This document shows positions 7,930 through 17,277 of a stretch of 64,000 nt of DNA, piece after piece. How positions within the stretch are numbered: the stretch's first letter is position 1; each line of letters opens with the position of its first letter. Under the pieces are notes generated by a model. That model made no database searches. It had not been told where the DNA came from and saw only the letters and a program-made list of their open reading frames with translations. This stretch comes from an uncultured Kangiella sp. (GTDB lineage: Bacteria; Pseudomonadota; Gammaproteobacteria; Enterobacterales; Kangiellaceae), in NCBI GenBank assembly GCA_947498625.1, contig CANMKR010000001.1, positions 488,090-552,089 on the forward strand, in the 5' to 3' direction. The position numbers and the translations under genes were made by a program.

Positions 7930-8823
7930 CTAGCGCCTTGGTCTTAAGTCGGTTCTAAAAGCCTTTTCTCTTGGTAACCTGATATTAGAAACTAGATTTA
8001 GTTTATAAAGTCCTTTTATAAACCACCATGATGGGTCTAATTGATTTTTTTCTAACCCAATCTTGGCAGACTCAGGAAATGCATGATGGTTATTGTGCCA
8101 ACACTCACCGTAAGTTATAAAGCCTAAGCCCGAAATATTAGAAGCCTGTACTGACGCGCCTTTGACATCCCAGTTACCTTTCCCTGGATTATGACAGAAA
8201 TAGGTTATGCTCCAATGCCCAATGATACTTAAACTTATTCTAACTAAAGTTCCCCATACAACCCATGACCAACCTCCTAAAAAGTATAAAGGGATGGCAA
8301 TAATTAGTTGATGCCACTTCCAGGTTTTTTCTAAAAAAATGTAGCATTTATCTTCGGTTAAATTTGATTCAATTTTTATTTTCGGAGCATAGGTAAACTT
8401 GAAAGTAGAAGTGAGCTGCCAAAAAATATCTTTAAAGTAGTTTTCTGTATGCGCGAAGAAAGGGTGACACTTTGATTGTCTTTGAGCCCAATCTCTTAAG
8501 TCGTGAATTTTTATGATTCCGTAAGGACCTGACATACCCACTAAAACACCAATATAAATCAATATTCTTTCTACTGGCTTTGGAGCTTTGAAAGAGCGAT
8601 GAATCATCATCCTATGCATGCCTACACTATGACCTACTAATAAGGTTATATAAGTTAGAGAAATGCAAAGAAATAAAGCGTCAAAACTGAAAGTTAAAGG
8701 AGCTAAAAATAAGGCAAGTATTATGATAGGCACGTTCCAAATTAGCTTGTTCTTATCAAAGATCACTTTACCGTCATAGGGAGAAGCATCTGTTCCATCA
8801 ACCCGTAGAACTGGCTCCATCAT
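7930..8823 (-). CDS. Membrane fatty-acid desaturase-like protein with altered second His box
   Basis: 297 residues with several hydrophobic segments (about 30-65, 85-105, 172-205). The first box, H70-RMMI-H75, and the third, ECWHNNHHAFPE (H243, H246, H247), match the integral-membrane acyl desaturase di-iron signature. The middle HxxHH box is not seen; the corresponding region reads HDLRDWAQRQ followed by CHPFFAH (H107, H120, H125). It may desaturate or hydroxylate membrane acyl chains. The gene sits 5 bases after the YajQ gene in the same direction. Confidence 0.75.
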   Translation of the reverse strand: MMEPVLRVDGTDASPYDGKVIFDKNKLIWNVPIIILALFLAPLTFSFDALFLCISLTYITLLVGHSVGMHRMMIHRSFKAPKPVERILIYIGVLVGMSGPYGIIKIHDLRDWAQRQSKCHPFFAHTENYFKDIFWQLTSTFKFTYAPKIKIESNLTEDKCYIFLEKTWKWHQLIIAIPLYFLGGWSWVVWGTLVRISLSIIGHWSITYFCHNPGKGNWDVKGASVQASNISGLGFITYGECWHNNHHAFPESAKIGLEKNQLDPSWWFIKGLYKLNLVSNIRLPREKAFRTDLRPRR

Positions 8824-8828
8824 AATGC

Positions 8829-9314
8829 TTAATCCCTAAAATTCTTAAACTGAAATGGCTGGCCTAGCTCAGCGCCTTTAATTAGGGCGATAGCACCTTG
8901 GAGGTCATCACGTTTTTTTCCAGTAACACGCACTTCTTCGCCTTGAATGGCAACTTGCACTTTCATCTTGGCTTCTTTGATCGTCTTAACAATTTTTTTA
9001 GCGATATCTTTATCGATACCTTGCTTAAAACTAGCGGTTTTATAGAAAGTTTTGCCTGAGTGAGTGGCCTCTTCAGTAATATCCAGCGCCGATGTATCGA
9101 TATTGCGCTTAACGCAAGATTTATAGAGCATGTCGATCATTTGGTCTACTTGGAAGTCGGCTTCGGCAGTAATTTTTACAGTATCGTCTGTTTGCTGAAA
9201 ACTGGCGTCGACTCCACGGAAATCAAAGCGAGTGCTAAGTTCGCGGTTGGCATTATCCACTACATTAGTAATTTCGTGTTTCTCTACTTCAGAAACGATA
9301 TCAAAAGAAGGCAT
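8829..9314 (-). CDS. yajQ: YajQ-family nucleotide/c-di-GMP-binding protein
   Basis: 161 residues from the ATG at 9314, which has AAGAGA seven bases upstream; the in-frame TTG at 9320 is less likely. The whole sequence fits the YajQ/UPF0234 family, from [14 protein letters not shown] through STRFDFRG to the [10 protein letters not shown] segment and the final FQFKNFRD. Members have two ferredoxin-like domains and bind nucleotides; the Xanthomonas homologue binds c-di-GMP. It is cytosolic. A ligand role here is by homology, although two diguanylate cyclases and two PilZ proteins lie in the same window. Confidence 0.9.
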   Translation of the reverse strand: MPSFDIVSEVEKHEITNVVDNANRELSTRFDFRGVDASFQQTDDTVKITAEADFQVDQMIDMLYKSCVKRNIDTSALDITEEATHSGKTFYKTASFKQGIDKDIAKKIVKTIKEAKMKVQVAIQGEEVRVTGKKRDDLQGAIALIKGAELGQPFQFKNFRD

Positions 9315-9453
9315 AGTCAAATCTCTTTAATAAACTCATTGGCCTGATTATATGCGAAAAAAGGGCAATGGGTAAATTGCTAACTGGTTCAGGTGACAAA
9401 GGTCATGTTATTAGTAATAATCAAGCCAACTCCGTTAATCGAAAGAGCATCTT

Positions 9454-11373
9454 ATGAATAAGAAATTATCCGTTTTAGCCATTGCGTCAGCTTTAACGCT
9501 AGTGGCTTGTGAGCAAAATTCTGATGAAAACAAATCAACCGTAAAAGTGGTCGAAACCAAGCAACTAGAAGTCATTGACCAAGCCCAATTAGCGGCAAAA
9601 GAAAAAGCAGAACAAGCTCATAAAGCAGCTCAGCAGCAACTAGATGCGCTTTTCGCCAAAACTACCGAAGTTTTATTAAAAGCTCGCCCATTAAGTGCTA
9701 CAGCTTTTGGGGTGAGTGAACAAGATGCAGATGGCTATTTTAATGATCGCTTACCGCTTTTCTCGCCCGAAGATGAAGCCAGTTTGCGCGCGAAATTGGC
9801 CGATTATGCTAAGCAAATGACTGCCATCAAAATTAAAGATACAAAGTGGGATGAAAATCGCAAGGTGATGGCTTCGTTAGCGCGTTATTACGCGGGAGAA
9901 CCTAATTTTGATATTGGCTATATCGATATGTGGATGGGGCAATCCGCTTTTGTGGTGAACCAGATTAATGGACCAGCGATTGATGTGCCAACTACCTTAG
10001 CCAATAACCATCCGATAAAAAATCTTAAAGATGCACAAGACTATCTCAATCGCTTGGCCCAAATTGATGAGGTTATGGCTAGCGTTAATAAAAAAGTTTT
10101 AGCAGATGCAGAAAAAAATTGGGTTCCGCCCAAAGTAGTGATTGCCGGCGCTTTAAACTTTCTAAATGGCTTTACTAGTGCTAAACCACAAGAACATAGC
10201 TTGGTTACTGGCTTTAAAGCGAAAATTGAGACGCTAGAGTTAGAGTCTGAAAAGCAAACCCAACTACTAAATCAAGCGACCAGTTTAGTAAAAGATGTGG
10301 TTTATCCGTCCTATACTGAGCTTGCTAAAACTATGCAGTCATTATCGGATAAGGGGCGAACTGAATCGGGAATTTGGGCGCAACCCAATGGTGAAGCATA
10401 TTACGCCGAAGCGGTTCGCCAGTTGGGCGACACCGATATGTCGCCGAATCAGATTCATGAGATCGGTTTGTCTGAGGTTGAGCGGATTACTAAGGAGATG
10501 GATTCTATTCTTTCCGCCAATGGTTACAAAGAAGGATCTGTTGGCAAGAGAATGGCTCAGCTTAACGATGAGCCGCGGTTTTTGTATGAAGATTCGGATG
10601 CAGGTCGCCAGCAATTGCTGGATGATTTAAATGCGCAAATTGCTGAGATTAATGAGCGAATGCCAGAGCAATTTGCCACCAAGCCACCCTATGATGTGGA
10701 AGTGCGGAGAATTCCGGTTGAACGTCAAGATGGCGCTCCAGGCGGTCAATATACCACTCCGTCCTTAGACGGTTCTCAACCTGGAATTTATTGGATTAAT
10801 CTTCGTGATATGAAAGCTAATCCAAAGTTTGATTTAAAAACACTAACCTATCACGAAGCCAACCCTGGACATCATTGGCAAATTGCTTTGAATATGGCGC
10901 AAGATGATTTGCCGCTGTTAAGACGACTAGCTTCATATAATGCCTATATTGAAGGGTGGGCACTATACTCAGAGTTGGTGGCCTGGGAAATGGGTATGTA
11001 TCAAGATGATCCTTTTGGTGATTTAGGACGATTAAAAGCTGAATTGTTCCGAGCAGTACGATTAGTTGTTGATACCGGTTTACATGCTAAGAAATGGACT
11101 CGTGAAGAAGCGATTAAGTATATGGCTGAAACTACAGGGACGGCGCAGTCTGATGTGGTTGCTGAGATTGAACGTTATATGACTTGGCCAGGTCAGGCCT
11201 TAGGTTACAAACTTGGGATGATCAATATTGTGGCGCAAAGAGATAAAACTCGTAAAGCTTTAGGCGATAAATTTGACCCAAAAGAGTTCCATGATTTGAT
11301 TTTACTGGGCGGGGCTGTGCCAATGTCGGTTTTGAACGAAAAGATCACTAGTTGGTTGAAAGCTAAAAAATAA
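9454..11373 (+). CDS. DUF885 lipoprotein, probable zinc peptidase
   Basis: 639 residues. A signal peptide ends in LVAC (Cys19), a good lipobox, followed by an alanine/glutamine/lysine-rich helical linker (about 35-70). The DUF885 domain fills the rest. It contains HEANPGHHWQ (H467-Q476), the HExxPGHxxQ form of a zinc-peptidase motif, and a downstream EGWALYSE helix. The family resembles M3/M32-type metallopeptidases; substrates are largely unknown. A single-gene unit: its own start region is preceded by a free intergenic segment and it ends in a strong hairpin. Confidence 0.88.
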   Translation: MNKKLSVLAIASALTLVACEQNSDENKSTVKVVETKQLEVIDQAQLAAKEKAEQAHKAAQQQLDALFAKTTEVLLKARPLSATAFGVSEQDADGYFNDRLPLFSPEDEASLRAKLADYAKQMTAIKIKDTKWDENRKVMASLARYYAGEPNFDIGYIDMWMGQSAFVVNQINGPAIDVPTTLANNHPIKNLKDAQDYLNRLAQIDEVMASVNKKVLADAEKNWVPPKVVIAGALNFLNGFTSAKPQEHSLVTGFKAKIETLELESEKQTQLLNQATSLVKDVVYPSYTELAKTMQSLSDKGRTESGIWAQPNGEAYYAEAVRQLGDTDMSPNQIHEIGLSEVERITKEMDSILSANGYKEGSVGKRMAQLNDEPRFLYEDSDAGRQQLLDDLNAQIAEINERMPEQFATKPPYDVEVRRIPVERQDGAPGGQYTTPSLDGSQPGIYWINLRDMKANPKFDLKTLTYHEANPGHHWQIALNMAQDDLPLLRRLASYNAYIEGWALYSELVAWEMGMYQDDPFGDLGRLKAELFRAVRLVVDTGLHAKKWTREEAIKYMAETTGTAQSDVVAEIERYMTWPGQALGYKLGMINIVAQRDKTRKALGDKFDPKEFHDLILLGGAVPMSVLNEKITSWLKAKK

Positions 11374-11380
11374 CCAATAA

Positions 11381-11405
11381 AAAAGCCAGCGTTTGCTGGC
11401 TTTTT
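11381..11405. terminator. Bidirectional terminator between the DUF885 and PilZ genes
   Basis: Stem AAAAGCCAGC (11381-11390) with GCTGGCTTTT (11395-11404), loop GTTT, and T or A runs on both sides. It lies between convergent genes. Confidence 0.85.
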
Positions 11406-11691
11406 AAATAAACTCTAAAGCAATGGTATCTTGCTCACTTCTAACGTAAATTACTGAGAAAGTGGACGTTTTAGGGTGGTTTGGTTTAATTAATCCTTCG
11501 ATGTGCAGTTGTAGAAACTCACCAACGATAAACAAATTAGAAAAGGATTTAGGCTTGTCTAATAAAACCCCGGTATCAGAAATATCAACGGTTTTAGTCT
11601 CTAAAATTAAATCACCTTTGGTCAGTTTTGCGGGCAAAGTTAACCTTTGTCTACTTGAGCGTCTATGTGAGGTGGATGCTTCTATGTTCAA
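11404..11691 (-). CDS. Small single-domain PilZ protein
   Basis: 95 residues. The c-di-GMP-binding pattern of PilZ is visible: RRSSRQR near residue 10 (the RxxxR arm) and DISDTGVLL about 25 residues later (the D/NxSxxG arm). No ATG exists in frame before an upstream stop, so translation must begin at TTG (11691) with only a weak AGG upstream, or at a start I cannot see. A similar protein is encoded at 63081-63374; both end in an IALEF segment. Probably a c-di-GMP effector. Confidence 0.8.
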   Translation of the reverse strand: MNIEASTSHRRSSRQRLTLPAKLTKGDLILETKTVDISDTGVLLDKPKSFSNLFIVGEFLQLHIEGLIKPNHPKTSTFSVIYVRSEQDTIALEFI

Positions 11692-11798
11692 AAAGAAGAC
11701 CTGATATTGTAGTTACAGTCGCTCGATACTAACAACACTAGCTCTAAAATCTCAATGAATCTTTGTATCACAGTGTAGCAGTGATAACTAAGTCACAC

Positions 11799-13241
11799 TT
11801 AGTATTTGATGCAAACATTCTTTGGCTCAGTAAAAAAGCGCATAGCTTCCAGTCCGCCTTCACGCCCAACCCCAGAAGACTTTACGCCACCAAAAGGTGT
11901 CCGCAAATCTCTTAGTAACCAACAGTTGATCCAGACAATACCTGCTTCGATGGACTTGGCCACTCGGTGAGCGCGTTTAAGATCATTAGTCCAAACACTG
12001 GCAGCCAAACCGTATTCAGTACCGTTGGCCAATTGAATGGCTTCTTGCTCCTTATCAAAGGGCATGATGCTGCAAACAGGACCGAAGATTTCTTCTTGAT
12101 TGGTTCTACATTGATTATCTAAGCCTTCAATCACAGTGGGTTCTATAAAGTAGCCATTTTGGCAACGGCCATTTTCAATATGACGTTTACCGCCGGTTAA
12201 AATAGTTCCGCCTTCTTGTTGTGCTAGCTCAATATAAGAAAGCACTTTGTTCATGTGCGCCTCAGAAACGGTGGCGCCATGTTGCGTCTTCGGATCTAAA
12301 GGATCGCCGATACGCAATGCTTTCACCTTGGCAATGAAGGCGGTTTTAAATTGTTCATAAATAGGGCGCTCAATATAAATTCTTGAGCCGCATAAGCAGA
12401 TTTGCCCTTGATTGGAAAAAGCGGCTTTAACCACTTCGTTCACAGTTTCTTCTAAGTCACAATCGGCAAATACTAGGGTAGGATTTTTACCACCAAGTTC
12501 CAAGGATAGTTTTTTAAACATTCCTGCAGTGACTTTGCTGATATGTGCGCCCGTGGCAGAGCCTCCAGTAAAGCTGATGGCCTTGATTTTAGGATGAGTG
12601 GTAATGGGACCTCCTATAGATTGGCCACTACCGTGCAAAATATTTAACACACCAGCAGGCAAACCAGCTTCGACGCACAGCTTCGAAAATAGATAAGCTG
12701 TCATCGGAGTCACTTCAGAGGGCTTGGCAATAACCACATTGCCGCTAGCTAATGCCGGCGCAATTTTCCAAGTGAATAAATAGAGTGGGAAATTCCAAGG
12801 AGAAATACAGGCTACAATGCCAATGGGATCTCTAAGGGTATAATTAATGGCCAAGTTACCCATAGCATGGCTTTCGCTAGCAAACTGAGTGCCGGCATGA
12901 GCAAAGAAACGAATGTTAGCGGAAGAACGATAAATATCCACCGCCTTTGCAAAACTAATGGCCTTACCATTATCAATCGCTTCTGCTTCAGCAAGTTCAT
13001 CGGCATTTGCATCAATTAAATCCGCTAAGCGGCATAAAATTTCTGCACGTTTTTCTAAGGAAGTATTTGCCCAATCAGTTTGAATCGCTTCTGCCGCGGC
13101 AACGGCAGCGTCTAAATCCTCAGAGTTTGACTCAGGGATTAGTGAGTACACCTTGCCCGTTGCCGGTTCAACATTTTCAAGGTACTCACCAGATGTTGCA
13201 GCGACTAATTGACCATTAATATAGTTTTCGATTTTTTGCAT
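11799..13241 (-). CDS. nbaE: Aldehyde dehydrogenase, probable 2-aminomuconate-6-semialdehyde dehydrogenase
   Basis: 480 residues, NAD-dependent ALDH fold. The catalytic residues are present: N150 in SPWNFP, E248 in LELGGKNP and C282 in NQGQICLC. The pattern resembles the hydroxymuconic/aminomuconic semialdehyde dehydrogenase branch rather than general ALDHs. This supplies the step between the ACMS decarboxylase and the RidA deaminase of the operon at 1093-7634, although it lies about 4 kb away. It forms a pair with the SDR gene (5-base gap). Substrate assignment is inference from subfamily wording and context. Confidence 0.85.
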   Translation of the reverse strand: MQKIENYINGQLVAATSGEYLENVEPATGKVYSLIPESNSEDLDAAVAAAEAIQTDWANTSLEKRAEILCRLADLIDANADELAEAEAIDNGKAISFAKAVDIYRSSANIRFFAHAGTQFASESHAMGNLAINYTLRDPIGIVACISPWNFPLYLFTWKIAPALASGNVVIAKPSEVTPMTAYLFSKLCVEAGLPAGVLNILHGSGQSIGGPITTHPKIKAISFTGGSATGAHISKVTAGMFKKLSLELGGKNPTLVFADCDLEETVNEVVKAAFSNQGQICLCGSRIYIERPIYEQFKTAFIAKVKALRIGDPLDPKTQHGATVSEAHMNKVLSYIELAQQEGGTILTGGKRHIENGRCQNGYFIEPTVIEGLDNQCRTNQEEIFGPVCSIMPFDKEQEAIQLANGTEYGLAASVWTNDLKRAHRVAKSIEAGIVWINCWLLRDLRTPFGGVKSSGVGREGGLEAMRFFTEPKNVCIKY

Positions 13242-13246
13242 AGCGT

Positions 13247-14035
13247 TTATAAGCTAGAAGTACGCCCACCATCCACCGGCAAGTTAATGCCAGTAATGTA
13301 AGCAGCCGCAGGTGATGCTAAGAAACCAACTGCATTGGCAAACTCTTCAGGTTCACCAAAGCGCTTCATCGGAATAATGGACTTTTCTTCAGCTTCCATT
13401 TCTTCGATAGAAACGCCGGCTTTAGAGGCTTTGTTTTTAATAATGGCTTCCAATCGAACCGTATTAGTAGCGCCTGGTAAAACATTATTAACAGTGATGT
13501 TAAACTGTCCCAGCTCATTCGCTAGCGTTTTAGCCCAGCTAGCAACTGCGCCACGAATGGTGTTAGAAACGCCTAAACCAATCAAAGGCTGCTTAACCGA
13601 AGTTGAAATCACGTTAATGATTCGACCATAAGTCGCTGCTTGCATTCCTGGCAACAATAATTTCATCAATTCATGATTACAAACGAGATGTTGATTAAAG
13701 GCGGCTAAGAAATTTTCAGTTTCAGCAGTATGTGCAGGTCCCGGTGCTGGTCCGCCAGTGTTATTGATTAAAACTTGAACTGTTTTGTCAGAGTTTAAGT
13801 AATTAGAAACCGACGCGATAACTTGTTCTGGATAGGAGAAATCAGCCAATAAAGTATCGTGAGATTGACCCTGACTGGTATCAAGGGTGGCTTTGACTTC
13901 TTCAAGACTTGCCATGTTGCGTGCTAATAGCACAACGTCGGCGCCTTGTAATGCTAACTGCTGGGCAATGGCTTTGCCCATACCTTGGCTTGAACCACAA
14001 ACTAATGCTCTTTTACCTTTTAGTGATAAATTCAT
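13247..14035 (-). CDS. SDR-family protein lacking the Tyr-Lys catalytic pair
   Basis: 262 residues. It has a Rossmann nucleotide motif CGSSQGMG (13-20), the NNTGG segment (91-95) and the typical end with a TGINLPVDGG stretch. At the usual YxxxK position the sequence is SNTIR, so Tyr becomes S157 and Lys becomes R161 by alignment from the following helix. Such degenerate SDRs form a known subset related to FabG. It lies directly upstream of the muconate-semialdehyde dehydrogenase and is probably cotranscribed. It might bind a pathway intermediate or act with an unusual mechanism; the function is unknown. Confidence 0.85.
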   Translation of the reverse strand: MNLSLKGKRALVCGSSQGMGKAIAQQLALQGADVVLLARNMASLEEVKATLDTSQGQSHDTLLADFSYPEQVIASVSNYLNSDKTVQVLINNTGGPAPGPAHTAETENFLAAFNQHLVCNHELMKLLLPGMQAATYGRIINVISTSVKQPLIGLGVSNTIRGAVASWAKTLANELGQFNITVNNVLPGATNTVRLEAIIKNKASKAGVSIEEMEAEEKSIIPMKRFGEPEEFANAVGFLASPAAAYITGINLPVDGGRTSSL

Positions 14036-14119
14036 TTTTAAAATCAGCTAATTTAGATTAAATGCATTTAATCACATATTGAGCTTAAATAGAATTGACA
14101 GAAATATTATGAGCCCTGA

Positions 14120-15892
14120 TTAACTTGAAAAAACCACTTGGTTTTTACCGTTGTTTTTTGCCTGATAAAGCGCTTTGTCAGCTCTTTCAAACAGCGTGTC
14201 CATTGTATCGTCTTCGCCTATCGAACTGATTCCAAAGCTACAAGTAAGATTCCCGATAGTATCAAACGTATGATCTTGAATTAACCCTCTCACTTTTTCG
14301 GCAAGAAATTTGGCGTGACTAGATTGTGTTGATGGGCATAAGATTGCAAACTCTTCTCCGCCCCATCTTGCTAATACATCGGTTTTTCTGATGTTGTCGT
14401 TAATAAGTTTAGAGATAGATTGTAGAACAAAGTCTCCGGCTAAATGTCCAAAGTTATCGTTGACAGCTTTGAAGTTATCTATGTCTAACAAGATTAACGA
14501 AATGCTTTTATCCGATGCAGCATGATAAACAAAAGAGCTTTCTAAATAGGCTCTGTTGAATAGCCCAGTTAATTTATCTTTATTAACTTGCGATTCTAAA
14601 AGAGTCGTTTTATTTTCTAAATGTTTTTTGGTGTTAATTGTTGAGAATAACACTAGAAAAATAGCCAGAATGTATAAAAGGTATGGAACTGAAGACGGAA
14701 CTATAGATTTATTTAAGCTTGGCATCACCGGCTCAATTAATGGAGTCGTTGCTACGCCCAACTTTGTAAAGATGCCAGTCGCAGAGTAGGTATTGTAGAT
14801 ATCCCCACCATACTCTCCAGGATTACTTTGTTTTGATCTGACGTAATTAATGACGGCTTTTTGATCTAAAAAATCAAGCATATCCAATTTATAGAACAAC
14901 CATACTAATAAATGAGTCGCTTTCATTGAGGCTGAGCTTGGACTAATTTTTCTAGAGTAAGTATTACCTGGGGCTTTGAACTTTACATCGATCGTCTTTT
15001 TTATATCGGTAATATTAAGGTTGCTTGTGACAAAATTTCTTTTATCTTTTTCAGTACCTTCTATTAAGTGCCATAGAGAAATGAAGGCCCTAAAAATATC
15101 GTAACTGTCATTTGCCGTCGAACCGATTTGTTCGCTATAGCTTTGTACATTAGGATCCCAAGATGCTTTTACGTAATTAACCACGCTTGATTTTGTTTCG
15201 GCCGAGATTTCTCGATCAGCAAACTGGTTGAGTATGCCTAAAGCTCTCATCGCAAAAGAGGTGCACTTTAAACATGATTGTTGGCCATATTTGGGGTAAT
15301 GGGGATCCCAAAAGCCGCCATCAGTATTTTGATGGCTCATAATAAAGTCATTAATAGCAGATAAATTAATTTGCTCAGAACTCAAAGCAGATAGAGCATT
15401 TAACGTAAGCAACGCATCCATCGTAGGCCGAATACCCAGCGGCTTACCAGCTTGCACTCTAAATCCAGCAAGAATATTGCCTTCATCATCTACAACTTCT
15501 TGGTATCTACTTAAAATGAAATCTTTAGCTGCATTCAGGTTGATTGCATCAAGTCCATCAAGTTGCGCTAAAGTAGTGACTGCGTAACGAGTTGCTCTAA
15601 GGCTATTTGCATTTAGCTGAGAGGGCTCATTAATTAAGTCAGGGTTGGTAACAAAATAACCATTCGTGTTTTGGCGAATCGCTAGCCAGTCTATAGTGGC
15701 TTGAGGATTGTAGTAGATGTTGTTTTCTTGATACTGCTCTAATGACTTCTGATACTGTTCTATTTGTAATTGATTGTGCTGCTTAAGATTTTGCTGGTAA
15801 ACATGCAAGCTTACACCTAGCAAAAGTACCATGGCTGCTATTAAGATGTATGTAAATGAAAGGCGTTTAGCCTTAATTCTAGTCAAGAACAT
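14120..15892 (-). CDS. Diguanylate cyclase with periplasmic alpha/alpha-toroid-like sensor domain
   Basis: 590 residues. There is a transmembrane helix at 12-29, a large extracytoplasmic region at about 60-390, a second helix at 401-418 and a C-terminal GGDEF domain at about 438-588. The cyclase has an intact active site (GGEEF, 511-515) and an RxxD inhibitory site (RKTD, 502-505), so it should make c-di-GMP with product feedback. The sensor carries repeats like those of prenyltransferase/squalene-cyclase toroids: QNTNGYF (74-80), QNTDGGFW (188-195) and YGGDIYNTYSATGI (361-374). A CLKC pair lies at 207-210. A 26-bp perfect palindrome sits two bases upstream of the start codon. I know no named member with this architecture. 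Confidence 0.85.
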   Translation of the reverse strand: MFLTRIKAKRLSFTYILIAAMVLLLGVSLHVYQQNLKQHNQLQIEQYQKSLEQYQENNIYYNPQATIDWLAIRQNTNGYFVTNPDLINEPSQLNANSLRATRYAVTTLAQLDGLDAINLNAAKDFILSRYQEVVDDEGNILAGFRVQAGKPLGIRPTMDALLTLNALSALSSEQINLSAINDFIMSHQNTDGGFWDPHYPKYGQQSCLKCTSFAMRALGILNQFADREISAETKSSVVNYVKASWDPNVQSYSEQIGSTANDSYDIFRAFISLWHLIEGTEKDKRNFVTSNLNITDIKKTIDVKFKAPGNTYSRKISPSSASMKATHLLVWLFYKLDMLDFLDQKAVINYVRSKQSNPGEYGGDIYNTYSATGIFTKLGVATTPLIEPVMPSLNKSIVPSSVPYLLYILAIFLVLFSTINTKKHLENKTTLLESQVNKDKLTGLFNRAYLESSFVYHAASDKSISLILLDIDNFKAVNDNFGHLAGDFVLQSISKLINDNIRKTDVLARWGGEEFAILCPSTQSSHAKFLAEKVRGLIQDHTFDTIGNLTCSFGISSIGEDDTMDTLFERADKALYQAKNNGKNQVVFSS

Positions 15893-15894
15893 TT

Positions 15895-15920
15895 AATCCA
15901 AGTCAAATTTGACTTGGATT
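15895..15920. promoter_or_regulatory. 26-bp perfect palindrome over the ribosome-binding region of the toroid-GGDEF gene
   Basis: AATCCAAGTCAAA (15895-15907) followed directly by its exact complement TTTGACTTGGATT (15908-15920). On the minus strand it ends two bases before the ATG at 15892, so any Shine-Dalgarno-like bases (TTGG) are inside it. It could be a dimeric repressor operator, an RNA hairpin that hides the start, or part of the hemL 3' end. No T-run follows, so it is not a typical terminator. Confidence 0.6.
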
Positions 15921-15981
15921 GTATGAAATTCGGACTGGTCTTACTAGCGATAAATGTAAAATTTAGCCAGAATTAGACTTA

Positions 15982-17253
15982 TTACAATGAATTTTCAAAT
16001 GCTGTTAGTGTTTGATCTAACTCGTTTTTTTGGTGAGTACTTGACACAAACCCGGCTTCAAATGCAGAAGGTGCCATATAAACCTTATTATCCAACATCT
16101 TATGATAAAAGCGTTTGAAATACTCCATATCACCCGCTGCGACTTGAGCATATTGGGTGATTTTCGATTCTTCAGAAAAGAAGTAACCAAACATTGAACC
16201 AACGTGATTGGTGGTAAAAGCAATGCCATGTGTATTAGCAATGGATTTCATTCCAGAAACCAACTTTTCAGTAAAATCAAATAGCGCTGGGTAGAAATCT
16301 GGCTTAGAGATTTCGTTCATCGCCGCTAGACCGGCAGCCATAGCTATAGGATTACCGGACAAGGTGCCAGCTTGATAGACTGGGCCAACCGGGGCCATAT
16401 GTTGCATAATTTCTTTTTTGCCGCCAAAAGCACCTACCGGCATTCCTCCACCAATGACTTTACCTAGACAGGTTAGATCGGGACTGAGGCCGTAATAGCC
16501 TTGTGCACCATCGATACCCATTCTAAAGCCGGTCATAACTTCATCGAAAATCAAGACAGCGCCATATTGATCACAAAGCTCGCGTAAACCCTCCAAGAAA
16601 CCTTCGACCGGAGGGATGCAATTCATGTTGCCAGCAATAGGCTCAACGATGATGGAGGAAATCTCATCAGGATACTGTTCAAAAAAAGCTTTCACTGATT
16701 CAAGATTATTAAACTCAGCGGTTAAAGTATGTTTAGCAAAATCAGCTGGCACGCCCGGCGAAGTTGGTTCGCCTAGAGTTAAAGCGCCAGAGCCAGCTTT
16801 AACTAGTAAGCAATCGGCGTGGCCGTGGTAACAACCTTCAAACTTAATAAATTTATCACGCTGGGTATAGCCACGGGCTAAGCGTAAGGCGCTCATGGTG
16901 GCTTCAGTACCAGAGTTAACCATTCTCACCATATCAATCGATGGGATCATCGAGCAGATTTTCTCAGCCATTTCAGCTTCGATTTCGGTAGGAGCGCCGT
17001 AGCTTAAACCTTTTTCGGCGGCTTTGATGACAGCCTCTTTGATCACAGGGTTATTGTGACCCAAAATCATAGGGCCCCAAGAGCCGACATAATCAAGATA
17101 TTGCTCACCATCAGCGGACTTAAAATAAGCGCCAGTAGCTGACTGGATAAAAATTGGAGTACCGCCTACGCCATTAAATGCTCTAACTGGAGAGTTAACG
17201 CCGCCAGGGATGCGCTCTTGCGCACGCGAAAAAAGTTGTTCTGATTGATTCAT
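15982..17253 (-). CDS. hemL: Glutamate-1-semialdehyde 2,1-aminomutase
   Basis: 423 residues, full length. A PLP-dependent class III aminotransferase fold with the PLP lysine K265 in [13 protein letters not shown], the same number as in E. coli. [16 protein letters not shown] and the GAPTEIE segment are also characteristic. It makes 5-aminolevulinate from glutamate semialdehyde, the first committed step of the C5 haem pathway. It lies 24 bases downstream of pyrB in the same direction. hemE and hemJ lie elsewhere in the window. Confidence 0.97.
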   Translation of the reverse strand: MNQSEQLFSRAQERIPGGVNSPVRAFNGVGGTPIFIQSATGAYFKSADGEQYLDYVGSWGPMILGHNNPVIKEAVIKAAEKGLSYGAPTEIEAEMAEKICSMIPSIDMVRMVNSGTEATMSALRLARGYTQRDKFIKFEGCYHGHADCLLVKAGSGALTLGEPTSPGVPADFAKHTLTAEFNNLESVKAFFEQYPDEISSIIVEPIAGNMNCIPPVEGFLEGLRELCDQYGAVLIFDEVMTGFRMGIDGAQGYYGLSPDLTCLGKVIGGGMPVGAFGGKKEIMQHMAPVGPVYQAGTLSGNPIAMAAGLAAMNEISKPDFYPALFDFTEKLVSGMKSIANTHGIAFTTNHVGSMFGYFFSEESKITQYAQVAAGDMEYFKRFYHKMLDNKVYMAPSAFEAGFVSSTHQKNELDQTLTAFENSL

Positions 17254-17277
17254 AATGCCTAATATTTATTGTTTGAT

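Noticed and set aside
9388-9408. GGTGACAAAGGTCATG upstream of the DUF885 gene as a CRP site
   Set aside because: Only one half-site is good; the right half matches TCA only.
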